64,000 nt of DNA from positions 124,001-188,000 of the forward strand of contig NZ_CAJHCR010000012.1 of assembly GCF_904848585.1 (NCBI RefSeq). Reading direction: 5' to 3'. Of the stretch, positions 25,109 to 33,108 are shown in pieces (positions within the stretch are counted from its first letter, which is position 1; each line of letters opens with the position of its first letter). The notes below the pieces were generated by a model, which had not been told where the DNA came from, did no database searches, and saw only the letters and a program-made list of their open reading frames with translations. Made by a program: the position numbers and the translations under genes. This DNA is from Paraburkholderia kirstenboschensis (GTDB taxonomy: Bacteria; Pseudomonadota; Gammaproteobacteria; Burkholderiales; Burkholderiaceae).

Positions 25109-26515
25109 GTGTATTCCAAAACGCAAATCGATCCGGTAGTGAGCTTCCGGAACTCGCAGGGCGAGCAGGTGCGAGGCACGATCATCAATCTCCAGCGAAA
25201 TTCGCTGGTGATGGAAGTCTATAACCCGTACTCGATTGTGCAGGTCAGTGAGGTGCTGAGCGACCTGTCGGTCAAGATGGGCGTGGAACACGCCTATTCG
25301 GGCAAGGCGGTCGTGATCAGTATGGTCAATACCGGCCTCACAGCCATTGTCTCGGTAACGCTGATCGCGGAGTGGCGGGAACTGAGCGGCGGCGCGCTGG
25401 AAGCGAGCGCGGTGGGCGAAGAAGCGCGCCGGTTCGTGCAGGACTGGACCGGGCGTTTCCAGATCCGTCGTGACTACCAGATCGCGGTCAACCAGATCCG
25501 GGCATTTCTCTCAGACATGTCGCGATGGGTCGAGCAGGCAGACCTGGGCGAGACCATGCCGAAGGAAGGCAATAGTCTGCGCGAGGACTTCTTCTTCGAA
25601 CTGGCATCGCCGCTGATGGAAAAGACCAAGCTCTACTTCGACGAATTCGAAGGCGAGGCGCGGTTGGTCGACGAAGAACTGGCGCCGGCACACCGTGCCT
25701 TTGCCCAGGCTGCGCTACATCCGCTGCTGCTGCGCTCACCCTTTGTCTTTCGCACGTTCACGAAGCCGCTGGGCTATGCCGGCGACTACCAGATGGTCAA
25801 CCAGATGCTCGACGATCCCCGCCAGGGACCGAGCACGTATTTCCAGATCGTCAACGCTGCCTTCCTGCAGACGGCCGTCGCGCGTGCGCACCGCAATCGC
25901 GTCGATCTGCTGGTGGACTACCTGACCCGGCTCGCCAATGAAGCGCGCGCCGCACAGCGGCCGTTCCGGGTGCTGAACGTGGGTTGCGGACCCGCTCAGG
26001 AGATCCAGCGTTTCATTCACGAATACGACGAACCCCAGTGGCTGACGTTCGAACTGCTCGACTTCAGCCAGGAGACACTGGACTGGACGCGCGAACGCCT
26101 CGCATCCATTTCACAGAAAATGGCCAGGCGCATGACCATTAGCTACACGCACGATTCTGTCCACCACCTGCTCAAGCGCCGGATCGATGCGCACGCACCG
26201 GACGTGCGCGAGTTCGACGCCGTGTATTGCGCCGGCCTCTTTGACTACCTGTCAGACAAGGTCTGCGCGCGGCTGAACCAGCATTTCGCCAGCCGCATCA
26301 GACAGGGCGGCCGCCTGCTGGTAACCAATGTCCACGCCGACAACCCGGAGCGCCTGAGCATGGAGCACGTGCTCGAGTGGTACCTGATCTATCGCGACGA
26401 GGCACAGATGGCCGACATCATGCCGGAGAACTGCGGCGAGCCGCGCCTCTACACGGACTCGACCGGGGTCAATGTGTTCGCCGAGGTGGTGATCGGCCAG
26501 CAACAAGTAGCCTGA
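25109..26515 (+). CDS. phcB: PhcB-like SAM-dependent methyltransferase (3-hydroxy fatty acid methyl ester signal synthase)
   Basis: A 468-residue protein beginning at GTG 25109; an in-frame stop at 25085 and no nearer ATG leave this as the first start. Residues 8-95 look like a PilZ-type beta-barrel (VSFRNSQGEQVRGTIINLQR start). Residues 105-280 are helical, with FTKPLGYAGDYQMVNQML. Residues 285-440 are a class I methyltransferase with the SAM loop VLNVGCGPAQE (291-294 VGCG). Known for the family: Ralstonia PhcB, of similar size, makes the quorum signal 3-OH PAME or 3-OH MAME by methylating a 3-hydroxy fatty acid. It is followed by one base, then a membrane histidine kinase, then receivers, in phcBSRQ order. 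The signal molecule made here cannot be predicted. Confidence 0.8.
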   Translation: MYSKTQIDPVVSFRNSQGEQVRGTIINLQRNSLVMEVYNPYSIVQVSEVLSDLSVKMGVEHAYSGKAVVISMVNTGLTAIVSVTLIAEWRELSGGALEASAVGEEARRFVQDWTGRFQIRRDYQIAVNQIRAFLSDMSRWVEQADLGETMPKEGNSLREDFFFELASPLMEKTKLYFDEFEGEARLVDEELAPAHRAFAQAALHPLLLRSPFVFRTFTKPLGYAGDYQMVNQMLDDPRQGPSTYFQIVNAAFLQTAVARAHRNRVDLLVDYLTRLANEARAAQRPFRVLNVGCGPAQEIQRFIHEYDEPQWLTFELLDFSQETLDWTRERLASISQKMARRMTISYTHDSVHHLLKRRIDAHAPDVREFDAVYCAGLFDYLSDKVCARLNQHFASRIRQGGRLLVTNVHADNPERLSMEHVLEWYLIYRDEAQMADIMPENCGEPRLYTDSTGVNVFAEVVIGQQQVA

Positions 26516-26516
26516 G

Positions 26517-27854
26517 ATGACAACATCCCTTGGTGGGCTACAGTCGAACTATCGTGAAGAGTTGCGCGACTACCGGTTGCTGTGCAGCAAGGCTGGCGGC
26601 CTGACGGTGATCGTGCTGGTGTTGATGGGCGTTGCGCTGGACTATGTCGTGTATCCGGATGAGCAGAAGCGCTTTGCGATCATTCGGGTGCTGACCAGCG
26701 CAGCCATTGGCTTGGCATTGCTGTCGTTTTACACGAAAACGGGCAAACGCCACGTACAGGTCATCACGTTCTTGTGGCTGCTGCTGCCGCAGGCAATGAT
26801 CTCCTGGATGATTTATGTCACGCAGGGCGAGCAGTCGCTGTTCTATGCCGGGCTGATGCTCACGATCTTTGCGGTCGGCATTCTGTTCCCTTCCGGCTAC
26901 TGGCAGACGCTGGCTTTCGGGCTGGCCACGGTCGGGCTCTACTACATTGCCTGCGTGGCCCATCCGGATGGCATACACAACCCAAGCAAGTTTCTGTTTC
27001 AGCTAATCCTCATCTTCTTCTGCGCGTTGGCCAGCTCGGTTTATACCTATTTCAACGAGAAGGGCCGTTTCCAGCTTTTCCGGCTCAAGGACGAGGTGGC
27101 GCACAAAAACGACCAGCTCGCCCGTACCAACGAAAACCTTGCGCAGATCAAGGGCCAGTTGTTGCAGCAGGAGAAGATGGCCGCAATCGGTACGTTGTCG
27201 GCGGGGCTGCTTCACGAGGTCAACAACCCCGTGAACTTCTGCCTGATGGCAATCGAAATTGCCATGGAAGAACCGCAGGCCAAAAGCAGCCCGTCGCTGA
27301 TGGAGTGCCTGATTGATGTCAAGCAAGGCATGCAACGCATTCAGCATATCGTCTCGGACCTGAAAACTTTTGCCTACCGTAAGCCCGGCGCGGCGGCAGA
27401 CGACGTGCCGTTCCTGTTCGAGAAGGCGCTTGACTCGTCGATCCGCCTGAGCGCGCATGAGCTACGCGGTGTGAGCGTCACGCGCGAGCTGTCCGACGAT
27501 ACCCTTGTGCTGGGCGACGAGGCCGCCATTATCGGAGTGCTCATCAACCTGTTCTCGAATGCTGCTCTGGCCATGCACAAGGCCGGCACCGTATCGCCGC
27601 GGATCCATGTCGCGGCCAAATGGCACGACGACCGGCTGCACGTCAATGTGCGCGACAACGGACCGGGAATCGCCGCAGAGAATCTGGCGCGAGTGTTTGA
27701 ACCGTTCTTCACGACGCGCGAAGTCGGCCAGGGCCTTGGCCTTGGCCTGTCCATTAGCTATGCGGTGGTGGAGCGGCACGGCGGCACACTATTCGCGGAA
27801 AGCCAGTTGGGCGAGTGGACCGCGTTCAACTTCGACCTGCCGCGCGCCGACTGA
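26517..27854 (+). CDS. phcS: PhcS-like membrane sensor histidine kinase
   Basis: A 445-residue kinase. Six hydrophobic helices occupy residues 27-178, with little periplasmic sequence, as expected for a lipid-signal sensor. A coiled linker (188-222) is followed by the H-box LLHEVNNPVN with phospho-acceptor His233. The catalytic domain then follows with N-box (LINLFSNAALAM), G1 (VRDNGPGI), F-box (FEPFFTT) and G2 (GQGLGLGLSI). It starts one base after the phcB-like stop, so it is coupled to it. Inferred role: senses the 3-hydroxy fatty acid methyl ester made by its neighbour and passes phosphate to the receiver proteins encoded downstream. Confidence 0.85.
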   Translation: MTTSLGGLQSNYREELRDYRLLCSKAGGLTVIVLVLMGVALDYVVYPDEQKRFAIIRVLTSAAIGLALLSFYTKTGKRHVQVITFLWLLLPQAMISWMIYVTQGEQSLFYAGLMLTIFAVGILFPSGYWQTLAFGLATVGLYYIACVAHPDGIHNPSKFLFQLILIFFCALASSVYTYFNEKGRFQLFRLKDEVAHKNDQLARTNENLAQIKGQLLQQEKMAAIGTLSAGLLHEVNNPVNFCLMAIEIAMEEPQAKSSPSLMECLIDVKQGMQRIQHIVSDLKTFAYRKPGAAADDVPFLFEKALDSSIRLSAHELRGVSVTRELSDDTLVLGDEAAIIGVLINLFSNAALAMHKAGTVSPRIHVAAKWHDDRLHVNVRDNGPGIAAENLARVFEPFFTTREVGQGLGLGLSISYAVVERHGGTLFAESQLGEWTAFNFDLPRAD

Positions 27855-27861
27855 TACCGAG

Positions 27862-28266
27862 ATGAGAGATACCCAGCAAAGCCCGCACACCGTCGTCTAT
27901 GTCGATGATGAGGATTTGGCCCGCAAGTACTTTGCGCGAGCGGCCGGCAGTGACTATGAAGTGCTGGTCGCCAGCGGCGCGGACGAGGCTATGTCGATCC
28001 TTCGGCGCGAAGGTGCGCGGGTGACGGTGCTTGTGACCGACTTCCGCATGCCCGGCCGGCACGGCGATGACCTGTTGCGGCAGGTCGCTCAGGAGTATCC
28101 GCATATCGTGCGGATCCTGGTGACAGCCTACGCGGACAACAACGCGTTGCCGGCAGCGGTCGATTCCGACGGGGTATTTCGAATCCTTGAGAAACCCTTG
28201 GGCGTGAGCACGGTCCGCGAGGTGCTGACATCAGCGACGACAGCCCCGGTGTCGCGGCCGACGTGA
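27862..28266 (+). CDS. phcR: PhcR-like response regulator reduced to the receiver domain
   Basis: A 134-residue CheY-like receiver with phospho-acceptor Asp60 (LVTDFRMPG), acidic pocket YVDDED and the conserved Lys in LEKPLG. In the phcBSRQ arrangement PhcR normally carries a C-terminal histidine-kinase domain. Here the protein stops right after the receiver (TSATTAPVSRPT). About 30 bases further on, in another frame, a kinase tail-like peptide is still visible, so the kinase domain seems to have been lost by deletion. The receiver may still work as a phosphate sink or single-domain regulator. It starts seven bases after phcS. Confidence 0.8.
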   Translation: MRDTQQSPHTVVYVDDEDLARKYFARAAGSDYEVLVASGADEAMSILRREGARVTVLVTDFRMPGRHGDDLLRQVAQEYPHIVRILVTAYADNNALPAAVDSDGVFRILEKPLGVSTVREVLTSATTAPVSRPT

Positions 28267-28295
28267 TGCAGCGCTTGCGGGTAGACCCAGTTATC

Positions 28296-28415
28296 ACGAA
28301 GGCCTGCGTAAGCGGCTTTGGCATGATTTTCTGCCAGCGCGTCGTGCAGCCTTTGGCGGGTAGCGGGATCACATCAGCAGTCGGCGCCGGTACGAGCGCG
28401 ACGCTGGAATCTCCA
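28296..28415 (+). pseudogene. Remnant of a histidine-kinase C-terminus (deleted part of phcR)
   Basis: In the plus frame starting at 28296 the translation reads TKACVSGFGMIFCQRVVQ, then a segment with GI.SAVGAGTSATLESP. This matches the end of a kinase ATPase domain: the G2-box, an FC.RV helix, and a G.GT..TL.P final strand. It lies in a different frame from the receiver that precedes it and lacks the H, N, G1 and F boxes. It is best explained as the residue of a deletion and frameshift in phcR. No start codon with a ribosome site serves it. Confidence 0.6.
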
Positions 28416-28447
28416 AATTTGAAGGATCGAATGCACAGGAGTTACCA

Positions 28448-29485
28448 ATGAGCAATACGATTGCCAACCAGACACCGCCCCCGGCGATTCTGTTCGTTGA
28501 TGACGAAGCCACCGCGGTCAAGTACTTCGAGCGGGCCATCGGTGCGATCGCGCCGGTGGTGACGGGCGCCTCGGTGGAGGACGGCAAGGCAATGCTGGAC
28601 GCCCACGCCTCCAGCCTCGCGGTGCTCGTGTCCGACCAGCGCATGCCGGGCGAACATGGCAACGAACTTCTGCGCTATGCGCGAGAACGCTATCCCCACA
28701 TCGTCCGGATTCTGACGACGGCCTATTCGGAGTTGGACCAGACCGTCGAGGCCGTCAACCAGGGCCAGATACACCGCTATATCAAGAAGCCGTGGGACAT
28801 CGCCGCGCTGCGCATGGAGATGAAGCAGGCGCTGGAGTTGTCGGGACTGCGCAAGGAGCGCGACCAACTCGTGCGCGAGAAGCTTGGCGTACTGCAGACG
28901 CAGACGTTGGCCACCCGCATCGGCATAGTGCACACGCTGTGTGCGAGCCTGATTGGCCCCGGCCGTTTCCAGCCGGTGGAAACCTACCTGGCCGGCACCG
29001 AACTGGCTGGTACGCGCAATGCCGAGCCCGACTGGCGGCGTATGGACTACGCCGATCTGGTGCATGCCGAGAGTGAATGCAGCGGCAACTTCGGCCACGC
29101 GGTCAGCACGCGCTTGATGCAACTGCGTGCGCAGAATGCGGGGCGAGGTGTTGCTGATGCGTTGCAGGTGTTCGCCGAGGTTCTTGGCGCGTCAGTGCGC
29201 GGCGATGGCGATGCGCTGGTCTGGACTTCGCCCGCAACGCTGAGCGAGTTCCTAACCCGTCCGGTGGGTCAGGCGGTATCCGCGGAGCACGCTGCGTGGC
29301 TGGCCTGCCTGCTGTGGCTGGAAGAAGCTGGTGGCGCGCTGCAGTTCATGCGGGAACGCGACGCTATCGTCTGCCGCGCCGGGACACAGGCTGCCAGTTT
29401 TGCGGCCGACCGCCTGGCAGTCTGGATCGAGCGGTTTCTTGAGCCGACATTCGATCAGGCGAAGCAGACGACCAGCGTTAAATAG
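28448..29485 (+). CDS. phcQ: PhcQ-like response regulator
   Basis: A 345-residue protein: an N-terminal receiver (residues 12-130) with Asp63 (LVSDQRMPGEHGNELL), FVDDEA acidic pocket and the Lys in YIKKPWD. A helix follows (MKQALELSGLRKERDQL) and then a 200-residue C-terminal domain without DNA-binding or output motifs that I recognise. The ATG follows CAGGAGTTACC. Size and position match PhcQ, the last gene of phcBSRQ loci, which affects PhcA activity and quorum-dependent gene control. No phcA homologue is in this window. A hydrophobic mini-segment is not present, so it is expected in the cytoplasm. Confidence 0.8.
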   Translation: MSNTIANQTPPPAILFVDDEATAVKYFERAIGAIAPVVTGASVEDGKAMLDAHASSLAVLVSDQRMPGEHGNELLRYARERYPHIVRILTTAYSELDQTVEAVNQGQIHRYIKKPWDIAALRMEMKQALELSGLRKERDQLVREKLGVLQTQTLATRIGIVHTLCASLIGPGRFQPVETYLAGTELAGTRNAEPDWRRMDYADLVHAESECSGNFGHAVSTRLMQLRAQNAGRGVADALQVFAEVLGASVRGDGDALVWTSPATLSEFLTRPVGQAVSAEHAAWLACLLWLEEAGGALQFMRERDAIVCRAGTQAASFAADRLAVWIERFLEPTFDQAKQTTSVK

Positions 29486-29639
29486 GGCGCAACGCACGAT
29501 GCTCGGGCTGTACCGCTACAGGGTAAATGACCCGCTGCGCCTGGAGAAAAGACGTCGGCCCTAGATAGCCCGTACTTTGAGCGGAATGATCCATTGGTTC
29601 GCTGCACTGCGCATTTCCGCCGACAACCCTGTCAGAGGG

Positions 29640-29753
29640 ATGCGCATGGACCGCATGGTGGCGATGGAGACTTTCGTGACGGTCGTCGAGACGGGTTCAT
29701 TCTCTGCCGCCGCACGCCGGTTGAAGCTAGGCCGACCCGGCCGTCTCAACTGA
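29640..29753 (+). pseudogene. N-terminal stub of a LysR-type regulator
   Basis: A 37-codon frame reads MRMDRMVAMETFVTVVETGS and continues FSAAARRLKLGRP before a stop. This is the beginning of a LysR helix-turn-helix, broken exactly where the recognition helix (QPAVSK-type) should follow. Its end overlaps the stop of the minus-strand FAH gene by eight bases. It therefore marks a rearrangement border of the following catabolic cluster. Confidence 0.75.
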
Positions 29754-30930
29754 CGTTCAGCAGCGAGCGCCCGGCGAGGTTGGCGTACAGCGCACGCACG
29801 CCGAACGTCCACGGAGCGATTTCGGTCGACAGCCGCACGGTGTTGACGAGTGCGCCAAGCGGAAGGGCGCTGATCGTCACGCGGTCGCCGAGGTGATGCG
29901 TAAAGCCGCCACCCGGCGCATCGCGATCCTTGATCGGAGAGAACATCGTGCCGAGGAACAACATGAAGCCATCGGGATACTGATGGTGTTTGCCCCAGGT
30001 CTGACTCACCAGGTCAAGAGGGTCACGGCTGATCTCCCGCATGTGGCTTATGCCTTCAAGCAGGAAACCGTCGTCGGTACCTTCGACGCGCAACGAAACA
30101 CTCGTTTCTCGAATCGTGTCCAGCGTGAACCGTCCGTCGAACAGGCGGATAAACGGACCGATCGCGCATGAGCCGTTGTTGTCCTTGCATTTGCCCAGCA
30201 GCAACGCGGAGCGGCCTTCGATGTCGCGCAGATTGACGTCGTTACCCAGTGTGGCGCCCACCACCTCGCCTTTGCTGTTGACTGCGAGGACGATCTCCGG
30301 CTCCGGGTTGTTCCACTTCGAAGCAGGCAGCAAGCCGATATCGGCACCGAGGCCGACCGAGGACATAGGCTGCGACTTCGAAAATACCTCTGCATCGGGG
30401 CCGAGTCCGACTTCCATGTACTGCGACCATGCACCGCGTCGCTGCAATTCTTCCTTGAGCTTGACGGCCGCTTCTGAGCCGGGCTTGATCTTCGAGAGAT
30501 CGGTGCCGATCAGACGCGTGATCGCAGCGCGCACTTCCTCGGCCTTCGCAGGGTCGCCGCCTGCCTGCTCTTCAATGACGCGTTCAAGAAGGCTCACGGC
30601 AAACGTCACGCCACAGGCTTTGATGGCTTGCAGATCGCAGGGAGCGAGGAGGTAGGGTTGGTCCTCTTTGCGTTGTGCGGCGACGGTGGCTTCGATCAGA
30701 TTGCCGACATGACCCAGAGATTCGCCGGCAGCCTGCCTGACGAGTTCGACCAGATCCTGGCGCTCGAAAAGGTCGGACACGGTCGGTGCGATGCGGGAGA
30801 TATCGAATACTTCCCCGCCGCGAACAGCAACGACGCACGGTCCCGCGCCGTTTTTCGTTTGACGCCACACGCGGCCAACGAGCAGGGCGCCGTCGACATC
30901 GTCAGGCAGATAGCTGGAATATGAGGTCAT
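29746..30930 (-). CDS. FAH-superfamily enzyme, 2-keto-3-deoxy-sugar-acid dehydratase-like (XylX/AraD1 type)
   Basis: A 394-residue protein starting at 30930 (MTSYSSYLPDDVDGALLVGR); the frame is open 20 codons further upstream without support. The fold is the fumarylacetoacetate-hydrolase type, and the length and motifs (VWRQTKNGAGPCVVAVRGGEV cut as VGRVWR...GPCVVAVRGG, NNPEPEIVLAVNSKGEVVGATLGNDVNLRD as E..EIVLAVN..GE..G.TLGND) match the long FAH group of 2-keto-3-deoxy-pentonate dehydratases. Those enzymes make a 2-oxoglutarate semialdehyde from a 2-keto-3-deoxy acid. The metal-binding Glu pair lies in NPEPEIV. It is the last gene of a four-gene minus-strand operon divergent from IclR. Substrate not determined. 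Confidence 0.82.
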   Translation of the reverse strand: MTSYSSYLPDDVDGALLVGRVWRQTKNGAGPCVVAVRGGEVFDISRIAPTVSDLFERQDLVELVRQAAGESLGHVGNLIEATVAAQRKEDQPYLLAPCDLQAIKACGVTFAVSLLERVIEEQAGGDPAKAEEVRAAITRLIGTDLSKIKPGSEAAVKLKEELQRRGAWSQYMEVGLGPDAEVFSKSQPMSSVGLGADIGLLPASKWNNPEPEIVLAVNSKGEVVGATLGNDVNLRDIEGRSALLLGKCKDNNGSCAIGPFIRLFDGRFTLDTIRETSVSLRVEGTDDGFLLEGISHMREISRDPLDLVSQTWGKHHQYPDGFMLFLGTMFSPIKDRDAPGGGFTHHLGDRVTISALPLGALVNTVRLSTEIAPWTFGVRALYANLAGRSLLNVS

Positions 30931-31002
30931 GAAGGGATCCAATATGCATTGCCAAAGGCGGTGGACGATACCCACGCCTGCTGCGAACATGCTGCTTTCT
31001 GA

Positions 31003-32019
31003 CTAGGAAACGGGATTCAGAGTAAGACACACTCCGCCTTGTTGGGCCGAGGCGTAGGCCGCGTCCATGACTTGCATCATCCGCTCTGCATCACGCAACG
31101 ATGCAATCGGCTTTGCGCCAGTCTGACATTCAGCAAGAACGCGCTTGACGAACAAGGGGTAGTAAACGTCGGTCTCAAGCTGCAGGCGGCGGCTTCGCGT
31201 GCCGGCGGAAAGATTATTTCTGTCGCGGATCTCGATTCGGTCCGGCCCAGACTTCGCGTACATGCGGTCGGAGGCAACGGTGAAAGAAAATTCGCGCTGC
31301 TCGTCGGCGGTACTGGGAAAGCTGTATCCCGTCTCCACCAGGCCGATCACGCCGTCTTCGGTTTGCATGGTCACCAGCGAATAGTCTTCTGCGGCACCTC
31401 CGTGCGTTCTTGAGTTCATGACGGCTGAGACACGGGCAACCTCTTTGCCTGTGAGCAATCTGAACAGGTCGATGAAGTGTGTTGCCAGATTGATTGTTGA
31501 TCCGCCGCCGGAATATGCGGGATCGATTACCCAACCGGAGCGTGCAGCTTCGTATCGACTGGGCGGCCCGGCAACGAAACGAAACGATATGTGGTTGAAG
31601 TTCGATGGTATGCGCCCCTCCGCTTCTTCAAGTGAGCCGAGCAACTCGCTCATCCGGAAGATTAGCGGCACCGCGCAATAAAGGTTCGCTTCTTCGGTCA
31701 GTGTGCGAAGCCGGGTGACCTGGGACATGTGGACGCCGCACGGCTTTTCTAACGCGAACGGAATGTTCCGCGCAATCACGGCCTCGGCGAGCGCCGGCAT
31801 TTCGGAATGCCGCCCAAATACAAACGCGAAATCGACCTCCTCGCGCTCAAGCAACTCGTAGGCCGACGAGTACAGCTTGCTTCCGAATCGTGCGGCAATC
31901 GCCTCGCCGTTCACTTGCTCCGCGTCAGACACGGCCACCACCTCAATCCCGGGTGCTTCGAGCGCATCAAGATACAGCGGCACATGCCAATGGCTGGCCT
32001 CCAGCAAGGCTACTTTCAT
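31003..32019 (-). CDS. Gfo/Idh/MocA family NAD(P)-dependent oxidoreductase
   Basis: A 338-residue sugar or cyclitol dehydrogenase-type protein. The Rossmann N-terminus begins MKVALLEASHWHVPLYLDAL, in which the usual GxGxxG loop is replaced by an EASHWH version, a variant seen in part of the family. The catalytic EKP motif is present (Glu91-Lys92-Pro93), followed by the alpha/beta domain with GGGSTINLATHFIDLFRLL carrying the conserved His. It is expected to oxidise a hydroxyl group of a sugar, sugar lactone or cyclitol. It sits between the AroE-like and FAH genes in one operon. Confidence 0.85.
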   Translation of the reverse strand: MKVALLEASHWHVPLYLDALEAPGIEVVAVSDAEQVNGEAIAARFGSKLYSSAYELLEREEVDFAFVFGRHSEMPALAEAVIARNIPFALEKPCGVHMSQVTRLRTLTEEANLYCAVPLIFRMSELLGSLEEAEGRIPSNFNHISFRFVAGPPSRYEAARSGWVIDPAYSGGGSTINLATHFIDLFRLLTGKEVARVSAVMNSRTHGGAAEDYSLVTMQTEDGVIGLVETGYSFPSTADEQREFSFTVASDRMYAKSGPDRIEIRDRNNLSAGTRSRRLQLETDVYYPLFVKRVLAECQTGAKPIASLRDAERMMQVMDAAYASAQQGGVCLTLNPVS

Positions 32020-32134
32020 ACATGTTCTCCATCGTAGTTTTCCACGGATTTTGTAATTCCGAGTTGCAACAACCGGTTGCTTCGGACATTTTTTGGCGAT
32101 CCGCCGTCGCCACCGTGCGCTCTTGTTTCTATGC

Positions 32135-32971
32135 TCATTTCAGGCTCTCGCCGCTTGTTCCGCGGCCATCGGGGCGGTAGTCGAACCCGAGAAAGCGCAG
32201 CGCGTACAAAGCCTGTCCTTGATGCATTGGACCGCCGTCCTGAGTACGGCATCCACGTGCCTGCGCCGCTCGAAGAAGCGGCGTCGGCTCGGCCGCATTA
32301 ACGATGTCTACGACGATGGTGCCGAGTGCGAGCCGCTGCGGATCAACTGGCATGGCGTCGTTCGCTTTCATGCCGAGCGGCGTGGCGTTAATCACGACCT
32401 CGAAACCATTTGGATCTGATGGTCCTGAACGTGCAGTACAGCCCGTTTCGGCGGCAACAGACGCCGCAAGATCCTTCGCCCGATGCTCATCGACATCGGA
32501 GATAGTCAGTTTGCTAGCGCCTGCGGAAGCGACGGCAAATGCAATAGCTCTACCTGCGCCTCCGGCGCCGACGAGAAGCACCGACTTGTTCGCCGGATGG
32601 ATGCCTCCCCACTGCATCCCAAGAACGCAGCCGACGCCATCGGTTATCGCGCCGACCCAGCGACCATCTGCTTCGCAGCGAATGACGTTGAGCGCGCCGA
32701 CCTGACGAGCAGTCGAATCCAGCTCGTCGACAAACGCGAGCATCCGTTGCTTATGAGGCATCGTGACCAGCATGCCGGACAGATTGCCTATCGTTCTTGC
32801 ACCTGTAACGAAGGCAGACAAGTCGTCTGGCTTCACACAGAAAGGAACGCAAACCGCGTCCACGCGCTGTTCGATAAACAGTCGGTTCAACAATCGTGGC
32901 GACTTCGCCGCACTCAGCGGGTCGCCCACCAAACCGTAGAGTCGCGTTGTGCCTGAGATATGTGGTTGCAT
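32135..32971 (-). CDS. Shikimate dehydrogenase (AroE)-like oxidoreductase
   Basis: A 278-residue protein of the shikimate/quinate dehydrogenase family. The substrate site shows the Ser-rich loop (DPLSAAKSPRL), catalytic Lys74 in VTMPHKQ and Asp111 in AITDGVG. The NAD(P) loop is VLLVGAGGAGRA (about 132-141), and the C-terminus has GGPMHQGQALYALR with the conserved Gln. Because it lies in a sugar-acid-type catabolic operon with its own regulator, it is more likely a catabolic dehydrogenase (quinate-like or YdiB-like) than the housekeeping AroE. Start ATG 32971; the upstream MHS transporter gene ends at 33109. Confidence 0.85.
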   Translation of the reverse strand: MQPHISGTTRLYGLVGDPLSAAKSPRLLNRLFIEQRVDAVCVPFCVKPDDLSAFVTGARTIGNLSGMLVTMPHKQRMLAFVDELDSTARQVGALNVIRCEADGRWVGAITDGVGCVLGMQWGGIHPANKSVLLVGAGGAGRAIAFAVASAGASKLTISDVDEHRAKDLAASVAAETGCTARSGPSDPNGFEVVINATPLGMKANDAMPVDPQRLALGTIVVDIVNAAEPTPLLRAAQARGCRTQDGGPMHQGQALYALRFLGFDYRPDGRGTSGESLK

Positions 32972-33108
32972 TGCGGCTTAATATAAAACTAAGGTCAACT
33001 CGTACACATTCGAACCGGCGTACGGCTGCCAAGTCCACGTTTGCATGCGACGTCCAGTTTGCGTTGCGCCCACGCGGTGATTACGTCGAGCAGGCGGCCG
33101 GAGGCGGC

